Source: Angiostrongylus vasorum (Eukaryota > Nematoda > Chromadorea > Rhabditida > Metastrongylidae). Taken from it: a stretch of DNA of 64,000 nt. Shown here piece after piece: positions 24,125-36,156 of the stretch. The notes below the pieces were generated by a model. It saw nothing but the letters and a program-made list of their open reading frames with translations. It did not search any database and was not told the origin of the DNA. The stretch covers positions 143,174-207,173 of the forward strand of contig JADANN010000091.1 of assembly GCA_018806985.1 (NCBI GenBank), in the 5' to 3' direction. The first letter of the stretch is position 1. Every line of letters starts with the position of its first letter. The translations under genes were made by a program, and so were the position numbers.

Positions 24125-24350
24125 CTTATTATTTACTGCCTACTCTTCTTAATGGCAGGGTATACTGCTACGGGTGATTGCTGATGGCAAAGATCGATAG
24201 TACTATGTGAGAGACAGGCGAAACAAAGGACCCGCATGGTGTGGTGGTGAACGCGTTAGCCCCCGGAAAGGGTAATAACGCGTTCGTTGACCACCGCAGA
24301 CACCTGCGGTCTGGAGTTTTGCAAATATCTCAGCATCATTATAGTGAAGT
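24125..24350 (-). repeat. FB element, one arm
   Basis: The outer end TTATTTACTGCCTACTCTTC is followed directly by the inner end of the opposite arm (GGGTGATTGCTGATGGC). So the left arm is mostly deleted and the right arm complete to CAAATATCTCAGCATC. Confidence 0.7.
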
Positions 24351-24853
24351 ACTTTATAAGTGTTTGCAGAGGTGAATAGAAAGTCGGTCTTAGGAATTAC
24401 TGAACTGATAAATCGGTAGGATATTGTAAGCCATTTTTAAGTAGGAAAATCTTTTTTAACTCTTTTCTCGATGCTACGAATGGAGTCGATTACATGGAAT
24501 ATCGCTCAGTAGTAGACCAACACCAAAAACCTCAACCGATCATCACAATGGAATGAACTGCTTCATTTTTTTTTACTAAAGCTCGCAGAAACAAAACATA
24601 AAGTGGAGCCGAATCATTACTCTCAAGAAGTACATACAGTCGGCAGTTCAGTGTCGCCGGGCGATTTCTTGTTGTCAATTGCGGATTTTCTTAACGGATG
24701 CGATTGAATTGCGTTCGTCATCGACCACACCTCCATCGCTTATCAACGAATCTCACGATCACTCAGCGATCACCGATCCTGACCTGATCCCACCGCTACC
24801 CACCCAGACCGCTCCGTCCCCTTTCGCTCTCATTCAGCCACCCGGTCGCCCGG

Positions 24854-24908
24854 ATGACAATGCACTCAGCAAAACTGCTACTTATTCTTCTACCGTATGC
24901 CACCGCAG
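24854..24908 (+). CDS. Signal-peptide exon (start of TSP1 gene?)
   Basis: ATG at 24854 opens MTMHSAKLLLILLPYATA, a textbook signal peptide (basic n-region, LLLILL core, small residues at the cleavage end). It runs straight into a CCGCAG|GTGAGC donor at 24909. The exon ends in phase 1 (18 codons plus a G). The TSP1 exon at 38795 begins with the last two bases of a codon, so joining them gives Gly and stays in frame. The C-rich leader upstream (24680-24850) is less AT-rich than its surroundings and has no other ORF I accept. The 13.9 kb intron is an inference; intermediate exons could exist. RNA-seq would settle it. Confidence 0.5.
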
Positions 24909-24949
24909 GTGAGCGTTCTTCTTATTAGGTGACCCAAAGTCTCATGTCC

Positions 24950-25224
24950 ACATCTTTCTTCAAATGATGAACATGATGCTCTTTGTAGTTTATTTTGTAC
25001 CAAACGACTCATTGAAAAACAAAATGTTTTTGTAATCGAAGACTTAAAAACAATGCCAGCGTTTCCAGAACCCTTAAAGATTAAAAATAATCAGTATTAA
25101 TGCATATTAAAAATTCTTGCTTTCCAAAAATATCTTTTCCAGACCTACCATTAGCCCTTAGAAAATCACAAAAGTGCCTAAATTCTCTAGTTGCTCACCT
25201 TTTGCACAAGCATACAGAAGGTTG
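24950..25224. other. Intron-like DNA
   Basis: AT-rich, with no recognised repeat; it follows the signal-peptide donor. Confidence 0.3.
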
Positions 25225-25995
25225 TTGCCGCACTCTTTATTCACAAAAATTGACGTTTCGAGGAATTTCACTCTCGTCAGAGCCCGGACAGATCAAGTTG
25301 ATTGTAACCCACTTAGGGAAACACCTCCATAAACAAAGTAGAACATTTATGAAACCACGATGTTAACCACACTGAAAACGAATCAGCGTCACAGCACGCA
25401 AACTCCCTACTTTCTATGTGTTTTCCACTGAGTATTTACCGCGGAAACCAACCGCATCGAGTTCGCATTGGTGAGTAATGTTTTCCCTCACATTAAAATA
25501 TCGGTCTTAAGTATTATGTGAGATCACTTTTGATGATGCGGAATTCTTCCTGAGGTTCATTTTTTGGACTCTTGAATTATATCCAGAATGTATCGAGAGT
25601 TTTCAACGCCGGAGTTTTGGATTCATATGCGAGGATAAGTGACTTTTACTTCAAAAATTTTCTCTGTCATGGTTCTGTGCTCTACGCGCTCTTAGTGGAC
25701 TGTTTGCTTTCAATTTAAACTTACTGACTAGATGTTCTTTTGTATGGATGCAGAGTGGTCCATCCGTTTCGGCAACATACCAGTCCCAACGCGCTTTACA
25801 AAAGATTGGGTACACCATTAGCGAACTCATGCAATCACCTTCTACTGCTAAGGCATACAGTGCATTTTTTGTTGTGCTTAGACGGTCATATATGCGGTTA
25901 CGAACTAGCTGGCGTCCGAGGGTGTCTGATGGCGATTCGATCACCGAATTTCCTGTTATCGAATTTCCAAGACCGGCCCTTTTTAAGTAACGTTT
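25225..25995 (-). pseudogene. PLE copy, connector plus GIY-YIG
   Basis: The minus-strand frame reads KRYLKRAGLGNSITG, LGRQLVRNRIYDRLST and AVEGDCMSSLMVYPIFCKAR, then DWYVAETDGPLCIHTKEH and a THRAQNH-like block. This aligns with the 50.0-50.3 kb copy (KRCLRRAGL, NRLYDRLCATQICIICP, GTVYLISCKTC, YIGETGRPLCVR). YIG has become YVA, so the nuclease is dead. The tail ends in a good hammerhead-like core at 25249-25286. No RT remains. Confidence 0.75.
25249..25286 (-). ncRNA. Hammerhead-like core, variant without extra A
   Basis: On the minus strand: CTGACGA at 25274-25280 fits the hammerhead consensus CTGANGA. Stem II is GAG/CTC, a 3 bp helix directly against the core. GAAA lies at 25255-25258 and CGTC at 25251-25254. 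Stem I is weak here (GGGCT against AATTT). Unlike the other copies it has no unpaired A between core and stem II. Confidence 0.45.
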
Positions 25996-26237
25996 TACAC
26001 CTGCCCAGTCATGAATAATAATGTGATAAAGCAACTATATTAAAAACATTACTTAATTATGCTCTCTTGTAAGCCAAGTCTTCTTCGTCTTTCTGGAGAA
26101 CATTTTGATTTGTTAGGAAAATCGTCATAAGACATTGGTGTCAATTGCGACTTCATTTCGATAGCAATGACATCGTATAGAGTGAATCCTACTTATTTCG
26201 GTCGAATTATTTATAAAACAATAATAAGACAATTTCA

Positions 26238-26530
26238 GCCGTTTTATTTACTGCCTACTATTTTTTAATGGCAAGGTATAATGCGAAATACAACTACAGC
26301 GATGCTGAGATATTTGCAAAACGCCGGACCGCAGCGCGTTATTGTCCTTTCTTTTCTGATGGCAGAGATGGATAGAACTAGCTGAGAGACAGGCGAAACG
26401 AAGTACCCTCATGGTGTGGTGGTGAGCGTGCTACTTCCCGGAAAGGACAATAGCGCGTTCGTTCCCCCACCGCAGACACCTGCGGTCCGGAGTTTTGCAA
26501 ATATCTCAGCATCGATTGCAATAATAAGAC
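26238..26530. mobile_element. FB element with collapsed left arm
   Basis: It starts GTTTTATTTACTGCCTACTA, reaches the CGGACCGCAGCGCGTTATTG block, skips to TTTCTGATGGCAGAGATGG, then has the complete right arm to TTTGCAAATATCTCAGCATC. Internal deletion joined the two arms near 26350. Confidence 0.7.
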
Positions 26531-26974
26531 ACGCCGAATTTATACAAGGCCACTGCGTACAAGGAAATTCTCCTTCAATGCACACCTGAATTGCCGCCAA
26601 ATCTATGAAAAGCGCATGTCAAAGGAAAAATGCGCATTGGCCATCGAATTTCAACTTTAGTGTCTTGGAAATGAATTACGATTACTTTGCTGAAAATCCT
26701 CACTTACAAGCCAGAAAAATGGCTTTGTATAGAAATAGAAAAGAATCAGCAAGGAGTTCACTGTGTTCACTTTCGCTCGAGTGCGCTAAACATTTGTCCA
26801 AATCACTATTCGACAATTGATGGGAAGAAGTTAGTTACAATAGACAGTTCGGTTTAACGACTTTAAGTGAAGACGTTTCAACATATCCAAATCCTTTCGC
26901 GTCTTTTCTTTACTTTGATTAGCTCTTTACTTCGCCATCAATGTCCTATTTATTTTTCACTTCCTCACTGAGAA
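26531..26974. other. Unassigned stretch
   Basis: A 71-codon plus frame (26605-26820) reads like a chance ORF; no domain or splice site supports it. Confidence 0.3.
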
Positions 26975-27245
26975 GGGCGAGTGTGGCGCAGTGGTCGGAG
27001 GCGCCCTGCTACACTCAACTAAAATCGGTCCAGGCGCCACGGCCCACCAAGCGTTCCATCTCTCCGGGGTCGGCAAACTGATGCCAGACTTGCCTGGGAG
27101 GATAGCACTGGTTCGATATATCGCGATGCTACCGCAAGTCATTGGCTAGATATGCATTCAAGCACCTTCACAAAATGCTTAATGAAGTCGAATGCATGGC
27201 GCATCTCTAAAGGGATTGATCAACGCTCAGAGCTCTATCCTTTAT
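26975..27245 (+). mobile_element. SINE-1 copy
   Basis: Full-length with GGGCGAGTGTGGCGCAGTGG head and GAGCTCTATCC tail. It is followed at 27248-27335 by the loop end of an FB element (CAGCAATCACTTGTCAGCAG, CATTGAACCCAGTTAAGCTG). Confidence 0.85.
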
Positions 27246-27594
27246 TTTTTATCAGCAATCACTTGTCAGCAGGATTTATCTGGGATGCCAAATCGACATT
27301 GAACCCAGTTAAGCTGAAGCTATAGGATAAATGACATTTCGTCATTGTTAGGCATAAGGTACAATTAATCAAAAACACCACGAACATTTTCAACTTTGTT
27401 CATCATGAAAAGAATTGAGAAACACTGGAGTTCGCAAGCGCTGAAAAGCACTTAAATTTGTAGTTTCTTTGTTATTCAAATGTGAATGTTTAAGATAAGT
27501 GGTTTATACATCATTAGCATTGAAAACTTTAATAAGCATTCTGCTGAAAATGAGCAAGAATGGAGTGAAAATCCTTAGTAGTGAAAAAATTTTA

Positions 27595-27886
27595 TCGCTA
27601 TTACAACGATGCTGAGATATTTGCAGAAACTCCGGACCGCAGGTGTCTGCGGTGGGGAACGAACGCGCTATTGTCGTTTCCAGGGAGTAACGCGTTCACC
27701 GCCACACCATGCGAGTACTTCGTTCCGCTTGTCTTGTCAGCTAGTTCTATCGATCTCTGCCAGTGCGTTCGTTCCCAATCGCAGACACCTGCGGTCCAGA
27801 GTTTTGCAAATATCTCAGCATCGTTGCAGTTATATTTCGCATTGTACCCCGCCATTAAAAATAGTAGGCAGTAAATAAAACGGTAA
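27595..27886. mobile_element. FB element with central deletion
   Basis: Left arm from TTACAACGATGCTGAGATATT to CTAGTTCTATCGATCTCTGCC, then directly the right-arm part AGTGCGTTCGTTCCCAATCGC and out to TAGTAGGCAGTAAATAAAACG. The loop and half of each arm are lost. Confidence 0.75.
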
Positions 27887-27918
27887 ACGTTGTGTTTATT
27901 ACTATTATTTGCACTCTT

Positions 27919-28185
27919 GACGCATGTAGCCCGGTGGTTAGAGGCGTTGTGCAGTACATATGGGACTGATAACGCGCACAGGCTCACCAAGCCTTCCATC
28001 TCTCTGAGGCAGGTAGATTGGTACCAGACTGTTTGGAGGGACGGCAACACTGGCTGGATACATCGGTAGGACACCGAAAGTTGTTGTTTACGTCAGATAT
28101 GCATTCAAACACCTTCAACGATGCTTAATGAAGTGGAATAAATAGCACATTTCTCTGGGATTGATCAACCCCCAGAGCTTTTGTT
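27919..28185 (+). mobile_element. SINE-1 copy, diverged
   Basis: It has GCATGTAGCCCGGTGGTTAG as box A, an eroded box B, then TTGGTACCAGACTGTTTGG and the GATTGATCAACCCCCAGAGC tail. The following 28186-28535 shows nothing recognisable. Confidence 0.75.
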
Positions 28186-28535
28186 TTTCTTATTCGTATT
28201 TTTCATCCAGTATTTCTCAGTAAGGAATTCTATATCAAAAAATCTTCTTTGGACAGCCTGCTTATCCACTTCACAAGCGTTTTGTGAAAGCGGTGTTGCT
28301 GCTTTGATTCTCAAAGTTTCCACAAAAAGGTGCTCATTCTTTTTTAGTTAAGTCAGTTTTCTTCGTGAAAAACAATTTAAGAAAGCTGTGAAACAACTTC
28401 GGGCGAGATTTCTATATGACAGTAATTGAATTGGTTATGTATAGTTTCGGATATTAAAAAAAGCCGAAGAACATCTGATCAAAAACAGTCCATGCATGAA
28501 AGTGCGTTCGTTGTTCATCTAGCCTCAGTGAGTTT

Positions 28536-28925
28536 CTCTTGCTATTACTATTAACCCAAAGAGCAGATAAAGCGGTGGTACTGATAGCGATCATCATGAG
28601 CATGGTTTTGGTTCAACTGTGGGCTTGCCAAGCTTCTCTTAAGTCTGGGGTTTGGAAACTGATACCAGACTTCTCGGCAGACACCTCACTCTCTGCAACC
28701 GTGGGGATGGATACTCCAGCCCGGCTGCTCCAGGACTCTAAGGAGAACCGACTCGACCACCATTCTGGGACATTTATAAAGAAGACAAATTCCTGTAGCA
28801 GCTGCAGAAACAACATGCCAAATGTTTAAATCCTTTGTGGACCATGAATGCCAGAAAACGAACCGAATACAGGAGGTGATGGAATCCACACAGCAGATGT
28901 GAGAACGGGTTATGCGAAAAAAAAG

Positions 28926-28962
<37 letters not shown>

Positions 28963-28963
28963 G
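28536..28963 (+). mobile_element. SINE-III copy ending in (AAT)n
   Basis: The block GAGAACCGACTCGACCACCA, CATTTATAAAGAAGAC and CTGCAGAAACAACATGCC aligns with GAGAATCGACTTGACCAGCC and onward at 58.38-58.47 kb. That copy has a clear tRNA-like head; this one has lost it. The 3' end is an AAT array (28927-28963) typical of RTE-mobilised SINEs. The 96-codon frame inside it is not a gene. Confidence 0.6.
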
Positions 28964-29327
28964 CAAAATAAGTCGTTTGTAGCAATCCACTTTGCACCAA
29001 AATGTACAAAGTGTATTTCATAATGTTGGAGATTCTTGCAAATTTTCCTTCAACATAATCACTCGCACTTCCCAGTAAGCGAAGGGTTCTGTGAATAAAG
29101 TCTTTCATTTGTGGAAACAGACTTTTGAAGTATAGTTGGTCTTTACGAAATTCTCTAAGCAACATTTAATGGACGAGCCCAGTTTTTTTACAAATTAAAT
29201 CCTGACTTCATTTCAGTTCTTCTTTATCAAAGAAAGAAGAGTTTTGACTTCTAAAGGATTCCTTCACATGAAGATTCCTTCCAATATTCTTTTCATGAAG
29301 CGGGGAAGTGCAATTTCATAATTTTGA

Positions 29328-29530
29328 CTTATTATTTACTGCCTACTCTTTTTAGCGGCAGGTTATGCGTTGCGAAATATAACTTTAATGATGCTGAGAT
29401 ATTGTGGTGTGGTGGTGAGCGCGCTACTCCCCGGAAAGGACAATAGCGCGTTCGTTCCCCCACCATAGGCACCTGCGGTCCAGAGTTTTGCAAATATCTC
29501 AGCATCATTAAAGTTATATTTTGCAATTTC
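29328..29530. mobile_element. FB element, compact palindrome
   Basis: Left arm reduced to TTACTGCCTACTCTTTTTAG and AACTTTAATGATGCTGAGATAT, followed at once by the right arm, ending ATATCTCAGCATCATTAAAG. The two ends are exact inverted repeats of over 20 bp. Flanking 28964-29327 is featureless. Confidence 0.75.
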
Positions 29531-30596
29531 ATAGTTCATCAGGTTGTCTGATAAACCCCTTCAGGTTTTTAGCCCTACAACTACTCATATCTGGGCTCTT
29601 ACCTCAAGTTTAAAAGTTGAAAAGAAAGAAATCAGAACATCTTCCCAAAGAAAGAAAGCCCACTTTTTCCATTACAGTAAAGCCGAAGTCTTTTGGAACC
29701 AGAGAATGTACCTGAGGCATTTTCCAGTAGCCATTTCGTTGTTGAAGGACTTTGTTTGGAATTATTTTATAATATTAGAATGAGTAGCATGAAGGCCATA
29801 AAATAAAGGAATGATTTCCTCGCTTACGAACTCAAATATGGTCGCATTCAGTAATATTTTAACACAAAAGATTGGGGTGAAAGAAGAAGCAGAACAATCG
29901 AACCACTAGCGAGAATTCGTTTAAGCAAAGAATTGTCCTACCCATCTCAATTCATTGATGAGGATCAATGATTTTCTCATTCGTTTGTTTTTTTTCCTTT
30001 TGCTTACCTCGTTCGGACTACTATCTCTTCTAAGCAAAGGTCTCACCACAGTCCAAACCTTATTCGTTTCGACTCTTTGTTGATCCCCACTAATGAGTTT
30101 TCTGCCGATTTATTAATCTCTAAACTTGTTTGCACAGTCCCTTGCAGGCCCATTACTCTGCGAATCGATCAGCAGATCCTAGAGAAATTTCCACTGATTT
30201 TATCTCATCGTGATCATCAGTGGGGGTGTACTTCGTCCATGGCTTGGTCTACGAGAATCGTCTCCTGTACATTCCCATCTGCACAAGTGGTCGTCCTAGA
30301 AAACGTCTGCATCCTTTTTGCATTCACTCGCTCTTCTTTTCTCGTCCATTTTTTCATCAACTCTCTTTGACTTCAGTGAAACATGCGCATTCCGCTAGAT
30401 AACAAAATGAGGATATATTTCAATGACAAATATAAGACGAACACCTGTGGTCTCGTATGCTACGGTTATAATTTAGAAGAGTTCTTCCAAGTGCTTAATG
30501 GATGATGATGCAATTCGTCGGCGTCACTAAATTTTAACCAAAGTGGCAAATGCTAAACGTAGTGAGCCATTTATTTGAGTGTTTTTCATTGCACCA
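29531..30596. other. Unassigned stretch
   Basis: No gene is recognised. Two overlapping plus frames at 30077-30402 are of moderate composition (one reads FVHGLVYENRLLYIPIC) but lack clear splice boundaries or homology that I can see. Confidence 0.25.
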
Positions 30597-30835
30597 TAGC
30601 TCATGTAGCCGATCAGTTAGAGGTAGCCTGCAATACAGCAATAGTCGCTGATTTGATGCTGTGCCTCCGTCGAACCAAATTTGCTACAGAGCGCCAGGGT
30701 CGGCAAAAAAAACCTGTCTTGTGAATATGAAAACACTGACTTGATAGATCTATGGACCACTGGAAGTTATTGCACAGAGCAAATATAAATTCAGCCATCT
30801 TTGAGCTGTTTGTTGGGTGGCATAAAAAGCACACA
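30597..30835 (+). mobile_element. SINE-1, old diverged copy
   Basis: Recognised by CATGTAGCCGATCAGTTAGAGG (box A region), CGCCAGGGTCGGCAAA, AACACTGACTTGATAGAT and ATAAATTCAGCCATCTTTG in the right order. Confidence 0.6.
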
Positions 30836-32929
30836 TTCATGAGAGCATGTCAAAGACGAGTAGTTTATTCATCACACTTCAGAGTACTCTAGGTTTGGGC
30901 TTTTGTCTTGCATGGATGAGCCCTTTCAGCATCACCGTTGCTTGGCTGTTTCTTTCCGAAAAGGTGACGATTCCCGTTAAAAAAAATGGCTTGGTAGGGG
31001 TTCATATTGTCCTGTGGTAACCATTCATTAGCACTAGAAGAGCTGTATTTTCGTCACGCTTTTGTAACTGCAATAGGTTGTGTAGAACGGGTGGCGGACG
31101 GTGTGGCAGAATCTCTACTAGAATTCTGTTCACCTACTCAAATCAAAATTTATTTGTAAACGCGACGATACACTCTCCATTAGAAGCTGCCAGAATAACC
31201 GAATGAGCAATTCGAGCTCTAGCACCGACTGGCTTCGCCGAGAGTCCGTGAGAGTTGTTGCTTCTAGCACTAAGATATTCTGTGATCCCGTCTAAACAAG
31301 CTGCTCAACCTCTCTCTGTGCTCTTAGTCGGTTTCAGAGGGTTTGCACTTCAATGGGTATTTCGTTATATGGTACTGGAATCCGAAAAAGGAAGTAGCAG
31401 TGTGATAATCGTCATCGATTACAGCATTGTAATTGTGATGGTCCCTAGGACATTCTTCCAGGGAGATTCACTTTTGTCTATTTCTAAAGTTTTTTTTCTC
31501 GTATCCTTATAAGTTAAGGACTGTCTAGCTGGCCATAGAATGTGTTTAATTTGGGTGCTTTCTCCGTACATTTTAGTTAGCATCAAGTGATAATGCTGAC
31601 GTAAAGCTTTACTGCAAGGTCGGAGACGAATGATGGCCAAGTGAAGTCGATCACATATGAGGCGACGTGATGACAACAAAAAAAGTGCTGAAACACTGAA
31701 CCCTACTTTGTAAAAAAATTTTTTTTGCAAAAAACCTACTTTGTAAGTGGAGAATATCGCCACAAATAATTCGCACTTTGTAGTCAAGTTCGTAAATGTC
31801 GGACTTCTGGCCAACGATCTGTTGCAGGACAACCATACGAAGACCGTTGTCATAAAGATCGCTTTGGTGTCTTAGGTGTAAGGCAAAAAAAACTCTTCGT
31901 GGTGAAAGTGCACTGCCAGTTTGGTCCTACTGGCATCTAATGCTATCCCAGATTTGATTACTTCGCATCCGTTCACCTAACTATTTCCATAGGAACGCCA
32001 AGTGCGTGGGAAATTGATGCTGGCAGATAGTTGAGCAAGTTTTTTTCTGCAGATCTCAAGATTCCCAGATGCCATCGGAGCGAGTTTTCACCAAAAGTCG
32101 TAAGCGCTGTACGTCGAAAAGGGAGCCCACGCATTGCGAATGTTTCTAGATTGGAAAAAAAATAACGGACAATGAGAAGAACCGTATGGGATTTAGTGTA
32201 TTTCTTTATAAAGATAAATATCTACACAGAGTGGAATAATATTGTTTGGCTGTCTAAGCGCCTAAAATCTATCGGTTGCCATACCATTTCCTCTTTTCTT
32301 CTCAGAAACCAAATTGTCGAATGTACTGAAATAGAATGAGAATGTGATCCACTTCCGCTTGAACGGCCTATGCAAACGATCTACCATGTCTACTTCCGGT
32401 GTCTACGTTGTTCTCATAGACTTCAGTCATTATTTGAAAAAAAACCAAGAGATTCTGAGCTTTTGCCCTAAGATTTCCCCTTGAAGCCTTTTATGCACCA
32501 GAAATCTTGAAGATAATTGTGATGAAGAAGAAGAAGAATTGTCGATGCTAAAGTCCTTCAGTTTGATTCTGGCAATAAATTGCTGCTTAAATTACGGCTT
32601 CCTTCAAACCGTCACTTTTCCTCAACACCTTAGCCATGTTACCTTCTTCAGAATGCGCCATTCTGAAAGAAAATCTTTTCTAAAAAACAGTTGTTTTTTG
32701 TCGTAATAGTATAAGCACCGAAACAAATCTTCTACATAACAAAGTGATTCATTTTTCACTTTAGTTCTGTTCAAGTCGATCTGACTGAAAGGTGTGGGTG
32801 GCTCCATATTTTAGATAGCTAAATAGAGCAATGCGTTACGGATATATGAAACTGTTGTGCGATTTAGTAGAGATAACAATTCGTTATTGCTGTCGTAATC
32901 CTTAGAAAATGTCTCGTTCATGCTACACA
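30836..32929. other. Long unassigned stretch
   Basis: A local direct repeat (CTACTTTGTAA about 31703 and 31736) is visible. The 144-codon minus frame at 31419-31853 crosses it without family resemblance or splice sites. Nothing else is recognised. Confidence 0.25.
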
Positions 32930-33222
32930 TTACTTCAATGATGCTGAGATATTTGCAAAGCTCCGGACCGCAGGTGTCTGCGGTGGGGAACGAACGCGTT
33001 ATTGTCCTTTCCGGAGAGTAACGCGTTCACCACCGCACCATGCGGGTCCTACGTTTCGCTTGTCTCTCAACTCGTTCTATCGACTTCTGCCATCAGCAAT
33101 TACCCGTAGTGGGATTGATGTGGGGAGCCGAATTTTTCCCAATATCTCAGCATCATTGAAGTTATATTTCGCAATACACCATGCTATTAAAAAGACTAGG
33201 CGGTAAACAATAAGGTAAAAAA
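32930..33222. mobile_element. FB element
   Basis: Left arm almost complete (ATGATGCTGAGATATTTGC through GTTCTATCGACTTCTGCC), loop CAGCAATTACCCGTAGTGGG, then a short right arm ending CAGCATCATTGAAGTTATAT and AGGCGGTAAACAATAAGG. Confidence 0.8.
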
Positions 33223-35576
33223 ACTACACATTACCTTTCCCATAAATTAACAAATTTGTGTCAGCACGAGTCATATTTAACTCATAGGTTGAGAAGGCGC
33301 AGAAACATATCGTGCGCGTAATACTCGACTCATTTTCTTCTTCTTTGCCTTTTGATTTCTTCCTCAAAAGCTTTTTTTCTGCGATGTCTCTGTACGACAT
33401 CAAGAGCTTTCCTCATACAAATGTTGGAATCAAATCAGAGATAATCGTTGGGCTTTTTGGATGCAAAAAAGTTTGTAAACCACAAATACTGTACATTATC
33501 GCGATTTCATTCACGAAGCTCATTACGAGTATCTGACCAAACTAATCATAAATTCGCTCCTGCTTCTACGGCATGAGAAACAGCGAAAGTTGCATCGGAG
33601 ACTTGATTGGAGAATAACATTGTGGAAAAGAAACAACAGACAGTAGAATTTACAGAAATAGAAAGAATAGAACAGAAAACTACGTAGAAATCAACACAGA
33701 GTCATTCTTTTACCTATGTAATGACTCATAGACTCCAGAAAATAGAGAGAAACGCGGACTCACTTTCCCAGCTTTATCAGAAAAAAAACCGAAACCAGAA
33801 AGAAAGAGGGGAGCGAAAATTGCATAGATTGCGACGGAAATCCTTGACGATGAAGAATACCCATTAGAAATTCTTCTGGAAAAAAATTCTCTGTGATACT
33901 TTAGTGGGTTGTACAAAGCTCTTTGAAATGATATCGGAAAAGTTAATGAGAAGGAAATAGAAAAATTGTTTGACCCATGACAGCGCTTAGCTCTGCCGCC
34001 CGCTGATAACCTAGTTAGGATACCGCATTTATTAAAATTAGCCTTATAGCAACTTGACACTTTTCGTCATACACAGCCCGCGAGAAACGACAAGCGAACT
34101 TTCCAATGATCGATGTGAGACTCCAGAGATAAAAGAACTTAATAGTACTACCAAGTAGCTGCTCGTTAGTTTTAACCACTATAAGTGACGCTATCAAGTA
34201 TCAATAATTCAGTGGAAGAAGCTTCTCCTTGAACGAGAAGATGTTTTAAGCATTCTGCAAGGTAATGATTAACTGGAAAAAAATGGAGCCACATACCGCT
34301 AGTTTTTCCCTAATATCGATTGAATTTCTTCCTTCAGTTTATAAGGAGTTAAAATGAAATATATGGAAAAAAAACCAAATTGCTAATAAAACGCCGGAGT
34401 AACAAAACAGAAAGTCACTGGAACAAACACTCTACGTTAAAACAACATTTGAGAAATACAACGGGTAAACACGACGATAAAAAAAGTAGCCTTCGCGTTT
34501 GTCGTCCATAACGAAAATTATAAGATAGTATACGGTATGCTTCTAACGATCCACCTACTAATCCATGAAACAACCATTCAAGACGGAATTGGTTTTTGTG
34601 ATAGTTTACTGGGAACTCCACCGATTCAATGAGTGATTATTACAAGGCCTAATTGACATGTTACTTTAACTATTGCGAGAAATTGTAGCGGAGGATTTAC
34701 CTAAGAGATACTACTGCGTCAATGAGTTTTACATACTACACCAATCACGCAAAAAAAATGTCCCACTTTTTGTTGAAAACTGAGTTACATTTGTCACTTT
34801 ATCATTGCTGACATCGTTCAGTTTCAGCTCTTCATGTCTCACCGGTTCATATACAAATTGACACCAATATCTCTAAGGTGGGCAATTCCTTTTTTCTCTA
34901 TACACATTATCTTCCTCTCTTAAGAACAATTCGAACCAATTGCACCTAAGAAGCATTAAAATTAATGGTAGAGAAAAAAGAGAAGATGCACTTTGAAGAA
35001 TTTTAAAGAGCTACTGCAACATTGACCAATGAAATCCTGGATTCCTTGATGATCCATTGTTAACAGCTGCGTGAGCCAAAAGGACATTTCCATATAAGTG
35101 GTGCACTTTTTGGCTGCTAATGTAATTTTCGTTTACCTGGGAGTCTCCAGAAACTCTTGCTGAAAAGCTAGCAAAAGGTAATTACCGTAAGGTTGTCATG
35201 CGCAGATCGTAGAAAGGCTTGCCTTCCTGACTCTGGGTTTCTTGTGGGACTCTCCAACTCTTTAGCCAAAGATCTCCATGGAAAAGTGGAAGTGGTAAAA
35301 TTTTTAGCGTGCAGGAAGATCGGTCCATTCCTGTGGATTTAACTACGGTACTCGGAGACACTCCAGCAGCCACAGTAAGGTGGCAAACCCCTAGAGGTGG
35401 TACCGAGGGTAGGGTGTGAGATGTGCTGAAAAACAATTTGCTATTCGTAGAAAAGTGTCATATTACAGCTGTTATGCCAAAATAAAAAGGTCAACATGAG
35501 AAAGAAATGAGAAAGGAAAGAATAAAATGCTATAGTTGCCGAAAACGAAAGTTAAAATGTGGGATTATTTTTTCAG
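33223..35576. other. Long unassigned stretch
   Basis: No repeat is recognised. Frames of 60-116 codons (33312, 33710, 34415, 35182) have no domain I can name. GCTAGCAAAAG|GTAATT near 35178 is a donor-like site after a short open plus frame (WESPETLAEKLAK). Confidence 0.25.
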
Positions 35577-35755
35577 TCGGAGGATGCTGGTCCTTACGAT
35601 CGCACACGGTTTGATCTTGTCGAGCAATTTCATCCTCTTCAAACTGCTTCAGTAGCTAAAGGCAAGAGCTAGGGAAAAATTACGAACTAAAGTTCTTCGA
35701 GAAAATAAAGCTTTAAAACGAAAACTTCCTCACAACACCGTTTCATATCAGTAGA
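35577..35755 (+). CDS. Possible coiled-coil exon, disrupted
   Basis: A very good acceptor, ATTATTTTTTCAG, ends at 35576. One frame runs SEDAGPYDRTRFDLVEQFHP to a stop at 35670-35672. The next frame then reads KARAREKLRTKVLRENKALKRKL, an amphipathic leucine-spaced coil of the kind found after THAP or bZIP-like DNA-binding domains, but carries a TAG just before it. Either one base is missing or extra near 35645-35665 and a single exon was coding, or this is a decayed element. No donor is obvious. The family assignment is only a suggestion. Confidence 0.35.
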
Positions 35756-35757
35756 TC

Positions 35758-36156
35758 TTCCCTCACATCGTCATTGTGAGCGACGTAATTTTTTAAGTCA
35801 CGAAACAGAAGAAATATAAGAATAGTAGGAAAACGTGAACTGGTTACAGGAGAATATCTGCAAGAACTAAGACGTCGAATTGAAGGCGTGAAGTCCTTTC
35901 TAAGTGAAGCATCCACTAGAAATTCTCTAAAGAATGACAGCTCTGAATCTGGAACAGAATTGCTGACTGCTCGTCGTAAGTTTTCTCCACGTTCTTTTTT
36001 CCTTTTCAAAGCTATCGTGTGCTCCAGGTAGCTCAAAACTGCTTTCTGGAATCGCTCCAGATCTCCGTGAAACCAAAAAAGGACTAATTTTGATGCTTTC
36101 TTTTCCAATTTTGCTGTTTTCCTAACAAGAGTAGGCCAATTTTTAATGATCTCCAT
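35758..36156 (-). CDS. Possible minus-strand exon, basic helical protein
   Basis: A TTGTTTTCAG acceptor (minus) is followed after 18 bases by ATG at 36156 in a strong context, GGCCATGGAG. The frame runs MEIIKNWPTLVRKTAKLEKK, a GDLERFQKAVLSYLEHTIAL stretch and KRKKERGENLRR, staying open to 35743. It is basic and helical with no named domain. The plus strand is also open over part of it, with a perfect GTAAGT donor after ELLTAR at 35973. Only one strand is likely to be real. Confidence 0.35.

Noticed and set aside
31419..31853. 144-codon minus-strand frame
   Set aside because: No domain, no splice sites, AT-rich, and crosses a local direct repeat.
33710..34060. 116-codon minus-strand frame
   Set aside because: Serine- and Phe-rich, no domain or exon boundary, and nothing matching in the duplicated or repeated parts.
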